This document shows positions 56,001-64,000 of a stretch of DNA of 64,000 nucleotides, one piece after another. A program made the translations under genes and the position numbers. Under the pieces are notes generated by a model. That model was not told where the DNA came from. It ran no database searches and was given only the letters and a program-made list of their open reading frames with translations. Numbering within the stretch: position 1 is the first letter of the stretch; the number at the start of each line of letters is the position of its first letter. The stretch covers positions 9,711,886 through 9,775,885 of the forward strand of contig NC_045144.1 of NCBI RefSeq assembly GCF_008831285.2, given 5' to 3'. Source of the stretch: Nymphaea colorata. Taxonomy: Eukaryota; Streptophyta; Magnoliopsida; Nymphaeales; Nymphaeaceae.

Positions 56001-57278
56001 AGGAATGAGTATCGTCAATAAGCTTTGACACAAAAATGATATTTTTCTTGACGTTTGGAACAACAAGAACATTTTTTAAAGGTATGGAGGAATGAGCCAT
56101 GGATATGTTTGCATTTCGAATATGTGATATTTTGTGATGGGAACCATCTCCTGTGACAACTGAGCCTTTAGCTAAATAAGGGAGAGTACTAGAAAGCTTA
56201 CCTGCGTCACCAGTCATGGGCTGTAGCACCAGAATCCACATACCATTGTCCTTCTTCATTTTGCTTAATATTGACTTTAGACAAGGCTGTCATTAAAATC
56301 TGTTGCACATCAGTAGGAATGTTTGATGTTGCAATCGTGTTCAATACAGCTGACCCTGTTGCCTTATTGTCATGCCTGACTTGTTTTCCCTTGTTTTGAG
56401 GGTTATGCCAACATTCTGACTTCACATGACCTCTCTTATTGCAATAAAAGCAAGTAGGTATCCTTCTTTGTACATTTGCCTGAGCATTTTTATTTGGCGT
56501 TGGAAGAATACCTCTCCCCATGCCTGCTTGTGAGTTCCAAACCCTAGGACGGCTTCCTTGCAAAGCATGGGTCCTGGTGACTAACACATTGTGACTGCCA
56601 GAAGGAAATAATTCTTGTCGTTGTATACGACTTGCTTCATGTTGAATCAATTTTGCTTTCAGGTCTTCAAAAGAGGGAAGAACATGTAATACCTCTAAAG
56701 CAGTGCAGAAAACATCAAAATCTGACCCCAAACCACTCAAAGCCTATTGTACCTTGTCCTTGTCACTGACTGGGTGCCCGATGATTGCAAGTTGGTCACT
56801 GACATTTTTGATTTCATGTATGTATTCCAAAACTGAACGTGTTCCTCGATTGATATCTTGAAATTGCCTCTTGAGTTGTAGAAATCTTGCTAACGATACT
56901 TGAGAATACGTGGTAGCGAGTACATTCCACAACTCCAATGCTGAAAGATCATCATCAACGCCCGCCAGAACTTCTTCTGACAATGTGGAGGTGATATATG
57001 CTACGAGGGATTGATCATGTGCCATCCACGTTTCATATTCAGGATTAATTTCAGCAACGGTTTCTTGAATTTGCCCTGCAGCATTCTTCACCTCTCGCAT
57101 GATCCATTCTGGTGGCGCAGGTGTGGTGCCATTGAGATGACCATAGAGACGGTGACTCTTGATGAAAGGGACTATTTGACATTTCTAAGTCAAATAGTTG
57201 ATGTAATTCAGCTTGGGAGATGAGTTGAGAGAGGAAACTGGACGACAATATGGAAGAATTGCGGTTGTGATGGTCCAT
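53024..57278 (-). pseudogene. gag-pol: Copia B gag-pol, multiply broken
   Basis: Gag begins near 57278 (MDHHNRNSSILSSSFLSQ). Gag (YETWMAHDQSLVAYITSTLS near 57030) leads to the zinc knuckle CFYCNKRGHVKSEC (near 56440), protease WYVDSGATAH (near 56240), integrase (YSDVWGPTP near 55640, QQNGIAERKHRH near 55340), RT ([20 protein letters not shown] near 54380; YVDDIVLTG near 54005) and RNase H (YTDADWAGD near 53490; DNQSAIKIAFNPV near 53240). Breaks: frameshift near 57100, stop near 56742, 2-bp loss after the protease motif near 56215, stop near 55227, several stops 55130-55175, stop near 54169, frameshift near 53935, and stops 53350-53450. Collinear with the fragment at 1-1375. Confidence 0.9.
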
Positions 57279-57369
57279 GGTTGATTTTGAGGCTAAACGT
57301 ATAAGGATGAAGGCTTACAATAGATACTAGGGTAGATGATAGCAACCAGAAAAACGGAATTTTAGATTA

Positions 57370-57560
57370 GGGATCAAGGATTTCAGGGTTAGGGCAGAAA
57401 AACAGAAATTAGGGTAGAAATTAGGGCAGAGATTTTAGGGTAGGGCAAAGATCAAGGGATTTTAGGGTTAGGTCAAAGATTTTAGGGTTAGGGCTGAAAA
57501 ACAGAAATTAGGCAGAGATTTTAGGGTTAGGGCAGAAAACAGAAATTAGGGCAGAGAATG
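57370..57560 (-). repeat. TTTAGGG-like repeats in the copia B leader
   Basis: The + strand repeats ATTTTAGGGTTAGGGCAGA and variants with GAAATTAGGGCAGA five or more times. The words TTTAGGG and TTAGGG are those of plant telomeres, but the array is irregular and lies between the primer site and gag of copia B. Confidence 0.75.
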
Positions 57561-57609
57561 AGACTTCTTACCGGACAACCTTAGTGGCAACAACCTAGCT
57601 CTGATACCA

Positions 57610-57651
57610 TGTAAGATTTTGAGATATTACGCCAAACCACTGGATTGAATC
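57610..57651 (-). repeat. 5' LTR of copia B, inner part
   Basis: The first 42 bases on the + strand (TGTAAGATTTTG...GAATC) adjoin the primer site. The rest of this LTR resumes at 59644 after copia A3 and the repeated GAATC. Confidence 0.9.
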
Positions 57652-57938
57652 TGTAGAAACACGAACCACAAGGAGAGAGCAGAGAAAGAACACACGATAT
57701 ACGTGGAAAACCTCTGAAAGAGGTGAAAAACAACGGGGAAGCTCTGACCTAGGGGCAAACCGCAACCCTAGGAGAGAGAAAATAATATTCACTTAACTCA
57801 ACAATTACACGTAAGTGAAGAATATATAGGAGGGAGAGAAAGAGTGCCACCTAGGGTACCGAGCGAGCCTCGGTACCCATGCCCCATAGGACCGGGTCCA
57901 GATATGGACCCGGTTCCCCATTACAATATATTTTAACA
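57652..57938 (-). repeat. 3' LTR of copia A3
   Basis: It runs TGTAGAAACACG...ATTTTAACA on the + strand, next to the purine-tract complement CTCCCCCTCAAG. Its inner stem-loop reads ACCTCT/AGAGGT on the minus strand. Confidence 0.92.
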
Positions 57939-59492
57939 CTCCCCCTCAAGCTTGGCATACATGTCAAACATGCCAAGCTTGCTAACATTTTTCTCAAATT
58001 GAGATGTACATAAAGACTTAGTTAAGACATCAGCGACTTGATCTTCAGACTTCATATAGGGCAGAATCAACTCCTTTGAATCTATGCGTTCTTGTATGAA
58101 GTGGCGATCGATCTCCACATGTTTGGTTCTGTCGTGCATGACCGGATTGTTTGCCAAGTTAATAGCAGACTTGTTGTCACAATACATCCTCATCTTCTCT
58201 TCCATTTTAACCTCAATATCTGCTAAAAGAATTTTGAGCCGTAACATCTCTATAACCCCCATAGCAACCGCCCTGTATTCAGCATCAGCACTGGACCTGG
58301 AACAAACTTCTTGTCTTTTACTTCTCCATACCACCAGGTTACCTCCAAGAAAGATGCAGTATCCTGTGGTAGACCTTCTAGTATCTGTGCATCCTGCCCA
58401 GTCGGCGTCAGAGTATCCTTCAATGCTGAGTTGATCTTGTCGAGTGTAGAGCAGTCCTTTCCCTGGGTCATTCTTTATATATCTCAATACTCTTTCAGCA
58501 CTTTTCCAATGACAATCAGTAGGGGCATGCATAAACTGACTTAACACACCCACAGCATACGTAATATCCGAGCGAGTAAGAGTGAGATAAATAAGTTTAC
58601 CAACCAGCCGCTGATACCTCCCTTTTCCTTCCTCATCCAAGATAGTCCCAGTTTTGATACTTATCCTTGTGCCAGACTCCATTGGAGTAAGAAAGGGCTT
58701 GCATCCCAGTTTACCTGTCCTTTTTAGAAGATCCAAAGTGTATTTTCTTTGGCTCATAACAAGTCCAGTCTCAGATCGCGCGATCTCAATCCCCAAAAAG
58801 TACCTTAGTTTACCCAGATCTTTGAGATCGAATTCCGCAGCTAACGTTTCTTTCATCTTTTTTTTTTCTTCTTCGTCATCACCTGTGACAATCATATCAT
58901 CAACATATACAAGTAGAAGGCTCACCAGACCATTTCTCTGCTTGGTGAAGAGGGTGTGATCACCATTTCCCTGTTTATATCCATTAGTCTTCATTACAAC
59001 CCTTAGTCTTTCAAACCAAGCTCTAGGGGACTGCTTGAGACCATACAAAGCTTTCTTGAGATAGCAACACTTCCCGTTCTGAGCATATCCAGGCGGCATG
59101 CTCATATAGACTTCTTCCTCAAGGTGACCATTCAAGAAGGCGTTCTTGACATCAAGTTGGTCCATGCTCCACTTCTTTTGCACTGCAAGAGCTAAGATGA
59201 CCCTTACGGTCTTCAGTTTTGCCACGGGAGCAAACGTCTCAAGATAGTCAATCCCATATTTCTGGCTAAACCCTTTAGCAACAAGACGAGCTTTATAGTG
59301 TTCTACAGTGCCATCAGGTTTGTACTTCACATTAAACTGGCTCTGATACCATGTAGAAACACGAACCACAAGGTGAGCGCAGAGAAAGAACACACGATAT
59401 ACGTGGAAAACCTCTGAAAGAGGTGAAAAACCACGGGGAAGCTCTGACCTAGGAGCAAACCGCAACCCTAGGAGAGAGAAAATAATATTCAC
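57933..59492 (-). pseudogene. pol: Copia A3 reverse transcriptase-RNase H frame fused to LTR sequence
   Basis: A 519-codon open frame starts at an ATG inside the 5' LTR (MNIIFSLLGLRFAPRSEL), crosses the LTR and primer site (VVRVSTWYQSQ), and continues without a stop into RT (FNVKYKPDGTVEHYKARLVA; active site YVDDMIVTGDD near 58905). RNase H follows (YSDADWAGC near 58410, SSADAEYRAVA near 58280, DNKSAINLANNP near 58165), ending LEGEC-stop. The RT-RNase H part is undamaged. The first about 50 residues are translated LTR and probably meaningless, but no stop intervenes. It has no integrase, so it could only move with help. Confidence 0.85.
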
Positions 59493-59638
59493 TTAACTCA
59501 ACAATTACACGTAAGTGAAGAATATATAGGAGGGAGAGAAAGAGTGCCGCCTAGGGTACCGAGCGAGCCTCGGTACCCGTGCCCCATAGAACCGGGTCCA
59601 GATATGGACCCGGTTCCCCATTACAATATATTTTAACA
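59352..59638 (-). repeat. 5' LTR of copia A3
   Basis: Its outer end TTTTAACA is followed by the second GAATC. It carries the palindrome with arms ACCGGGTCCA and TGGACCCGGT at 59591-59614, 24 bases from its minus-strand start. Confidence 0.92.
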
Positions 59639-59643
59639 GAATC

Positions 59644-59879
59644 CTTTGTAGATGCGAGATGAGAAGAAGAGGAGGTGACTGCACGTGCAATAGAGAGAGA
59701 GGAAAAGAGGGCAGCAACCGTGGCCCTACCTCCTTATCATTCATATAACCTAATGTATGCTACAAGTAAATACAGAAAAACAACAAGTATTTACAAGTAT
59801 GCCACTGCCCATTATGTTTAGGTATATGGGCAAGCTGGATCGGGTCTGTAGACCCGATCCAATTTGTGCAATCTTAACA
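59644..59879 (-). repeat. 5' LTR of copia B, outer part
   Basis: Continuation of the LTR interrupted by A3. It contains the 24-base inverted repeat at 59837-59860 and ends ATCTTAACA before CAGAA. Confidence 0.9.
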
Positions 59880-59884
59880 CAGAA

Positions 59885-61195
59885 TTGAGTAAATTAAGGC
59901 AGAGTAAGATCTGAAGCGCAAATTAGAACAGATTAGGACAGAATACGATCTGATGCAGAAAACAGTAATTCATGCATAAAACAAAATTAGGTATAGGAAG
60001 AAACAGAATAAACCGATGGAGAAAGGGATGGAAGGAAAAACAGAAGGAATAAGAGCTGAAATACTCAAGAAGTGGAAACAGATCCCTTGAGACACACATC
60101 AGGGTTAGACTATAAAAGGCATTGCCATAATGTGAAAATACATCACTTGACAATAAACCAGATACCCATACAAGTAATGGATACAATATATGGACTGGAC
60201 TGGGTTCATATCCAGCTCCAAAATAACAAGTACTACAGAAATGCACATCACTTAACAAGTATCAAAGAGCGTAAAGGCTCTCTGTAATGAGAGGAGTCAT
60301 TTTCCCTACATATTGAAGAGAGAGGAAAGAGTTTTTACGACAGAGAGAGCAACGGGCTGCCATTGGCTGGCTGATGGCTAGAAAATCTAGTGCTTTAGTT
60401 GGCCAACAGTTAGCCCCTATGGCTGCTTAAACCATGAAGAGAACATTGTCTCCGTGGTTTGTTATTTGAGAAATGGATAACAAAATTAAATTTAGTTTCA
60501 GAATGTATCACAATTTTTGCACTTCTCCTCCGGTCCTCCTTACTAGACATTGACTTCTCTTCTTATTAGCTTTTACCTAAATTTTATAATTTTTTTCATT
60601 TTCTAAAAATTTCTGAGATTTTACCAATTTTTTTTAGACAAATAACTTGACCAAAAAATACCAAGGAAAACATCATGGTTAAATTCCTAGAACAATATTT
60701 GTGGCTATGACATACACACCTTCCCACACCCTCAGCCAAGTTTTCTTTCTCCATTCTTTTATCCTTTGGGTGGTGGTTGTGTGGAGGAGAGGACAGTGTT
60801 ATATCTTCGTCTGCACCAAGTGTTTGTTTAAATAGCCAAAGTTGTATATATTTTGTAAGGTTTTTGAAAATGTAATTGTAGGCATATGCATTCCCAAAAT
60901 CTTGAATGACAACTTTAAGTTTAAATGTTGATACTAGAAAGCATGAGAATTTGAATGCATGAATAGCAGTTGTAAGATATTATGTTGAATAGTTCATAGA
61001 TATAGCATCTGGAGTTGAATAAGTGCACCTCTAAGTCATCTCCAACCATTGCCCTCCTAGAAGTTCTTTTTCTGAACTTGTATTCTTTCCTTTCTCTAAT
61101 ATGCACAGAAGCTACTGGCCGGAATACTTGTGCTTCTAATATTCTGATTGGGAAATACTGATTTGTTGTTATACTGAATAACTTTGTTAATTCAG
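59885..61195. other. Unassigned sequence between copia B and a host exon
   Basis: The first few hundred bases are A/G-rich (CAGAATTGAG, GCAGAGTAAGATCTGA and similar words) and may continue the old copia whose gag relic is at 50970-51604. From about 60450 it is ordinary AT-rich intron ending at TTAATTCAG. No further gene seen. Confidence 0.4.
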
Positions 61196-61383
61196 GGATT
61201 ACTAAAAGGCAGAAGCACACGCCGTACGACTCCTTTTGATGAGATAAGCCACCCATTACCAGAAAATGCCATGTGGAGAAAGGTCTTTCTTCGTGGTGGT
61301 TCTGTGAACAAGACAAAAGAGTATACTCAAGCTCGGAACATTATGGAGCAGCCACTCTGTAAACTGTGCCAGGAACCATGCCT
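61196..61383 (+). CDS. ZRANB3: ZRANB3-like SNF2/HNH protein, exon with first Cys pair of the HNH lead-in
   Basis: This exon is 188 bp, 62 codons plus 2 nt. It begins GLLKGRSTRRTTPFDEISHP and ends PLCKLCQEPCL, with donor GTATGT after the second base of a Leu codon. The CxxCxxxC cluster starts the zinc-binding, CxxC-rich segment in front of the HNH nuclease of this family (the PLCLRC...C pattern in animal ZRANB3). It joins in frame from the exon at 50052 and forward to 61483. No stops or indels visible. Confidence 0.9.
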
Positions 61384-61482
61384 GTATGTGCTCCACCAGA
61401 AAGTTGATACACTTATTAAAGAACCTTTGAATTTATTTGAGTATTAGTTGCTAATGCTAATTTTTTATCTTTCCACCATAAG

Positions 61483-61585
61483 TGGTCCACTTGCCAAGGA
61501 ACCTGAATATTTTGAGGACCTGTTTTGTGGATTCAACTGCTTTGAGGAGTACAGAATAAGAACCAGCCAACGGGCATTACGTGAG
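61483..61585 (+). CDS. ZRANB3: ZRANB3-like SNF2/HNH protein, second Cys-rich exon
   Basis: This 103-bp exon's first base completes the Leu codon split by the 99-bp intron. It reads GPLAKEPEYFEDLFCGFNCF and EEYRIRTSQRALRE. The acceptor is CACCATAAG, slightly unusual in having AAG; the donor is GTTAGG. The FCxxxC pattern followed by EEYxIRT matches the FCSLKCQEEFWIRS segment of animal ZRANB3. It continues in phase 0 into the exon at 61717. Confidence 0.9.
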
Positions 61586-61716
61586 GTTAGGGGCTTGTGT
61601 AGTACTAGTGGCATTTTCTGCATAAATTGACGGCAACCTGAATTTCACTATTTTATATTGTCCCCCTCCCCCCCACTCTACTATTGTTTGGTAAAATTAC
61701 TATTCTTGTTTTTTAG

Positions 61717-61862
61717 GCCCTTTTCAAGGTGGAAGGTGGTGTTTGCACATTATGCAAGTTAGATTGCCACAAACTTGTGAAATGCATAAGGCCTTTGTCT
61801 ATTCGGGGAAGGCGTGAATTTATCCACAAGACTGCTCCAAATTTGCTTAACAGCAAGAATCT
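61717..61862 (+). CDS. ZRANB3: ZRANB3-like SNF2/HNH protein, exon just before the HNH core
   Basis: This 146-bp exon (48 codons plus 2 nt) is preceded by TGTTTTTTAG and followed by GTAAGT. It reads ALFKVEGGVCTLCKLDCHKL and on to PNLLNSKNL. The GVCTLC segment is the CxxC pair that opens the HNH module (GVCQLC in animal ZRANB3). The catalytic DHI...GGG part is not in the window and must lie downstream, past the C-family LTR and copia A4. The structure implies that the whole module was intact when read here. Confidence 0.9.
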
Positions 61863-62170
61863 GTAAGTAACTATCGTTGGTCTCAAAGAAATTGGACCTG
61901 ATGTGAAACAGGAATTGGAGCAAGCCTTATCATACTTTGATGGTTGTAACAATCTTGCTTTACATCTATCCAGTTGTGCAGTTTTGTTGTAATTTGGAAA
62001 GGCTTGACCATTGATGGGAAAATTGTTGTTCCGTATCTCACAGACACGTCAACTTAGGATGCATGTCCAAGTCAACATTCCTGTCCTTTTTATGCCTTTT
62101 TCATATTGATCCCTTATTTCTAGTTATATATCTATATAATTGCACAATTGTGTCAGTTTATGTTTATGTC
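61863..62170. other. Intron of the host gene, nothing else recognised
   Basis: AT-rich intron sequence up to the C-family LTR. The next expected exon (HNH core) was not found in it. Confidence 0.5.
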
Positions 62171-62427
62171 TGTTGACGTGTTTTAATGTACGGGTCTGGA
62201 TCCAGACCCGGTCCAGTGTTGCTCCTGTTTTCGCCTGTTAAGGTTCTACTTATGTTTGTTACCCTAATTTTTGAGGGAGTGAATGAAATATTGCAAGGAG
62301 ACAGAGTCTGGTCGCTAGTGGGTGTCGGCTCTTCTCCATCGTTGTTTTTTCCCTCTAGTTGAGGGGTTTTCCACGTTAAATCTGTGTTCGTCTTTATTCT
62401 TCCTTTTTACTGTTTCAAGTTTCAACA
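62171..62427 (+). repeat. 5' LTR of a copia family C element
   Basis: The 257-bp LTR runs TGTTGACGTG...TTTCAACA and is followed at 62428 by a primer site TGGTATTAGAGCC with one mismatch. It contains the perfect 20-bp palindrome CGGGTCTGGATCCAGACCCG at 62191-62210 and a CCCTC/GAGGG stem-loop. The remainder of the C element is displaced by copia A4, inserted 23 bases past the LTR, and must lie off the right edge if it exists. Confidence 0.8.
62191..62210 (+). promoter_or_regulatory. 20-bp perfect palindrome in the family C LTR
   Basis: CGGGTCTGGATCCAGACCCG starts 20 bases inside the LTR. It is identical to the core of the A1 palindrome, also 20-25 bases from that LTR's start. A regulatory role is inferred only from position and recurrence. 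Confidence 0.6.
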
Positions 62428-62450
62428 TGGTATTAGAGCCAAATTGGTTC

Positions 62451-62734
62451 TGTAGAAACACGAACCACGTAGAGGAAGAAGAGGAAGAACACACGATGTA
62501 CGTGGAAAAACCTCGGACGAGGGAAAAACCACGGGAAGCTCTACCTAGGTGCACACCCGCAACCCTAGGAGAGAGAAAAAATTCTATTTCACTTAATTCA
62601 ACACTTATACATAAGTGACAATATAAAGAGGGAGAGAGGAGAAGCCGCCAAGGGTACCGAGCCCGCCTCGGTACCGCGCCCCATAGAACCGGGTCCAGAT
62701 ATGGACCCGGTTCCCACAACAACATATTCTAACA
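62451..62734 (-). repeat. 3' LTR of copia A4
   Basis: On the + strand it runs TGTAGAAACACG...ATATTCTAACA. The palindrome with arms ACCGGGTCCA and TGGACCCGGT lies at 62688-62711, 23 bases from its minus-strand start. Confidence 0.9.
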
Positions 62735-64000
62735 CTCCCCCTCAAGCTTGGCATACATGTCAAACATGCCAAGCTTGCTAACATTCTTTTGGAATGAAGA
62801 AGTACAAAGCCCTTTAGTTAGGACGTCTGCAACTTGATCTTCAGACTTCATATATGGCAGAATCAGCTCCTTTGAGTCAATGCGTTCCCGGATAAAATGA
62901 CGGTCAATCTCCACATGTTTGGTCCTGTCGTGTAGAACTGGATTATTGGCAAGATTAATCGCAGACTTGTTGTCACAGTACTTCTTCATTTTATCTCCCA
63001 GTTCCACACCAATATCAGTCAAAAGAATCTTCAGCCACAGCATCTCTGTAACCCCCATTGCAACAGCCCTGTACTCAGCCTCAGCACTAGACCTCGAACA
63101 TACTTCTTGCCTCTTACTTCTCCAAACAACTAGGTTACCTCCAAGAAAGATACAATACCCTGTAGTGGACCTCCTTGTGTCAGTGCAACCTGCCCAATCT
63201 GCATCTGAGTAGCCCTCAATAGTAAGTTTGTCTTGTCGAGTATACAGCAGTCCTTTTCCTGGGTCATTCTTTAGATATCCCAACACTCTTTCTGCACTCT
63301 TCCAGTGACAGTCCGTGGGAGCATGCATAAATTGACTTAGCACATTTACCGCATACGTGATATCAGGGCGAGTTAGAGTAAGATAGATAAGCTTGCCGAC
63401 TAGCCTCTGATATCGCTCTTTTCCTTCCTCATCCAGAATAGTGCCTGTCTTGATACTTATCTTAGTCCCCGACTCCATAGGAGTAAGATAGGGCCTACAA
63501 CCAAGTTTACCTGTCTCCTTTAGTAAGTCAAGAGTGTACTTCCTTTGATTCATAACCAGCCCTGTCTCTGATCGAGCAATCTCTATCCCCAGAAAGTATC
63601 TCAGCTTACCCAGATCCTTGAGGTCGAATTCTTTAGCTAATCTCTCCTTCATCTTTTTGTTTTCTTCTTCATCACTGCCAGTGACAATCATATCATCAAC
63701 GTAGACAAGGAGAAGACTCACCAGACCATCTCTCTGCTTTATGAATAGGGTATGATCTCCATTTCCTTGCTTGTACCCAGTAGACTTCATAACGATCCTT
63801 AGTCTCTCAAACCAAGCTCTAGGCGACTGCTTCAGGCCATACAAAGCTTTCTTGAGGTGACAACATTTTCCCTCTTGAACATACCCGGAAGGCATGCTCA
63901 TATAGACTTCTTCCTCCAGATGGCCGTTCAAGAACGCATTTTTAACATCAAGCTGGTCCATGCGCCACTTCCTGTGCACAGCAAGAGCAAGAATAACCCT
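62729..64000 (-). CDS. pol: Copia A4 gag-pol, C-terminal part (RT-RNase H)
   Basis: An open frame enters from the right edge ([20 protein letters not shown]) and runs without a stop for about 423 codons to LEGEC-stop inside the 3' [37 protein letters not shown], active site YVDDMIVTGSDEEE (near 63700). RNase H: YSDADWAGCTDTRRST (near 63200), SSAEAEYRAVA (near 63080), DNKSAINLANNP (near 62960). No lesion is visible, and it is very close to A1. Gag, protease and integrase are outside the window. An internal ATG at 63979 is not a true start. Confidence 0.92.
   Translation of the reverse strand, partial: RVILALAVHRKWRMDQLDVKNAFLNGHLEEEVYMSMPSGYVQEGKCCHLKKALYGLKQSPRAWFERLRIVMKSTGYKQGNGDHTLFIKQRDGLVSLLLVYVDDMIVTGSDEEENKKMKERLAKEFDLKDLGKLRYFLGIEIARSETGLVMNQRKYTLDLLKETGKLGCRPYLTPMESGTKISIKTGTILDEEGKERYQRLVGKLIYLTLTRPDITYAVNVLSQFMHAPTDCHWKSAERVLGYLKNDPGKGLLYTRQDKLTIEGYSDADWAGCTDTRRSTTGYCIFLGGNLVVWRSKRQEVCSRSSAEAEYRAVAMGVTEMLWLKILLTDIGVELGDKMKKYCDNKSAINLANNPVLHDRTKHVEIDRHFIRERIDSKELILPYMKSEDQVADVLTKGLCTSSFQKNVSKLGMFDMYAKLEGEC

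Larger units (their letters stand above)
57652..59638 (-). mobile_element. Copia A3: internally deleted element (LTRs plus RT-RNase H only)
   Basis: It has two 287-bp LTRs (57652-57938 and 59352-59638) and a perfect target duplication GAATC (57647-57651 and 59639-59643). The primer site TGGTATCAGAGCC (59339-59351, minus) is followed within a few bases by the reverse transcriptase sequence FNVKYKPDG. Gag, protease, integrase and the start of RT are missing in one clean deletion of about 2.9 kb relative to A1. The LTRs differ at about seven bases by eye. Confidence 0.93.
52745..59879 (-). mobile_element. Copia B: complete but decayed, its 5' LTR split by copia A3
   Basis: The left (3') LTR is 52745-53023; the right (5') LTR is 57610-57651 plus 59644-59879. 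A perfect CAGAA target duplication lies at 52740-52744 and 59880-59884. The primer site TGGTATCAGAGC on the minus strand is at 57598-57609. The LTRs differ by roughly nine substitutions and small indels by eye. The element without A3 is about 5.1 kb. Confidence 0.92.
62451..64000 (-). mobile_element. Copia A4: 3' part of an apparently intact element, cut by the window edge
   Basis: The left (3') LTR 62451-62734 is followed by the purine-tract complement and an uninterrupted RT-RNase H frame reaching the right edge. The left flank is GGTTC, so a matching GGTTC is expected beyond the window if the element is complete. It sits in the leader of the C element. Confidence 0.88.

Noticed and set aside
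57370-57560. True interstitial telomere array.
   Set aside because: The repeats are irregular, mixed with GCAGA words, and lie precisely inside the leader of copia B.

Overview
This is plant nuclear DNA, most likely from an angiosperm with a large, repeat-rich genome. The evidence is GT-AG spliced exons of a plant-type SNF2/HNH gene separated by introns of 10-16 kb, many Ty1/copia retrotransposons with plant-type initiator-tRNA-Met primer sites, hAT-like elements, and very long TG...CA LTRs. I see no bacterial, organellar, rRNA or tRNA genes. The species cannot be fixed from the sequence.

Host gene. Seven exons on the + strand (18359-18424, 18529-18627, 34848-35150, 50052-50366, 61196-61383, 61483-61585, 61717-61862) join in frame into about 406 codons of a ZRANB3-like protein: SNF2 helicase motif VI, a linker, the substrate-recognition-like region, and the cysteine-rich lead-in to the HNH nuclease. 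The gene starts before the window and ends after it. The whole 64 kb therefore appears to be the interior of one gene, with introns of 16.2, 14.9 and 10.8 kb and a leading intron of at least 18 kb.

Mobile DNA. I use local family names. A, B, C, D, E, F are copia elements; L3 is a family of about 3-kb LTRs seen only as solo LTRs. 1-2614: fragment of B joined to the 3' end of a C element. 3222-6267: L3 solo LTR 1. 7456-18086: L3 solo LTR 2, interrupted by the nearly intact copia A1 (8191-13363) and two hAT-like MITEs. 18802-29459: decayed copia D containing the very young copia E (22522-27711, minus). 30459-34795: relics of copia F and others. 37426-46629: L3 solo LTR 4, containing copia A2 (37653-45896, minus), which itself contains L3 solo LTR 3 (41534-44514). 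46902-49215: a diverged direct repeat and a hAT transposase relic. 50970-51604: a gag relic. 52745-59879: copia B (minus), its 5' LTR interrupted by copia A3 (57652-59638). 62171-64000: 5' LTR of a C element, then copia A4 (minus), which leaves the window.

Most element ends were fixed by matching 5-bp target-site duplications (ATTAT, CTTTG, ACTAC, ACCTA, GTTTG, AGATA, ACCAT, CAGAA, GAATC) or 8-bp ones for the MITEs. The nesting order agrees with LTR divergence judged by eye. Points that deserve a second look: a stem-loop with covarying base pairs in the A and C LTRs; a GGGTC...GACCC palindrome at a similar place in four LTR families; the missing target duplication of A2, with exact junctions either side of a 2.2-kb gap; an LTR-fused reverse transcriptase frame in A3; and the repeated landing of A elements in or beside other LTRs.
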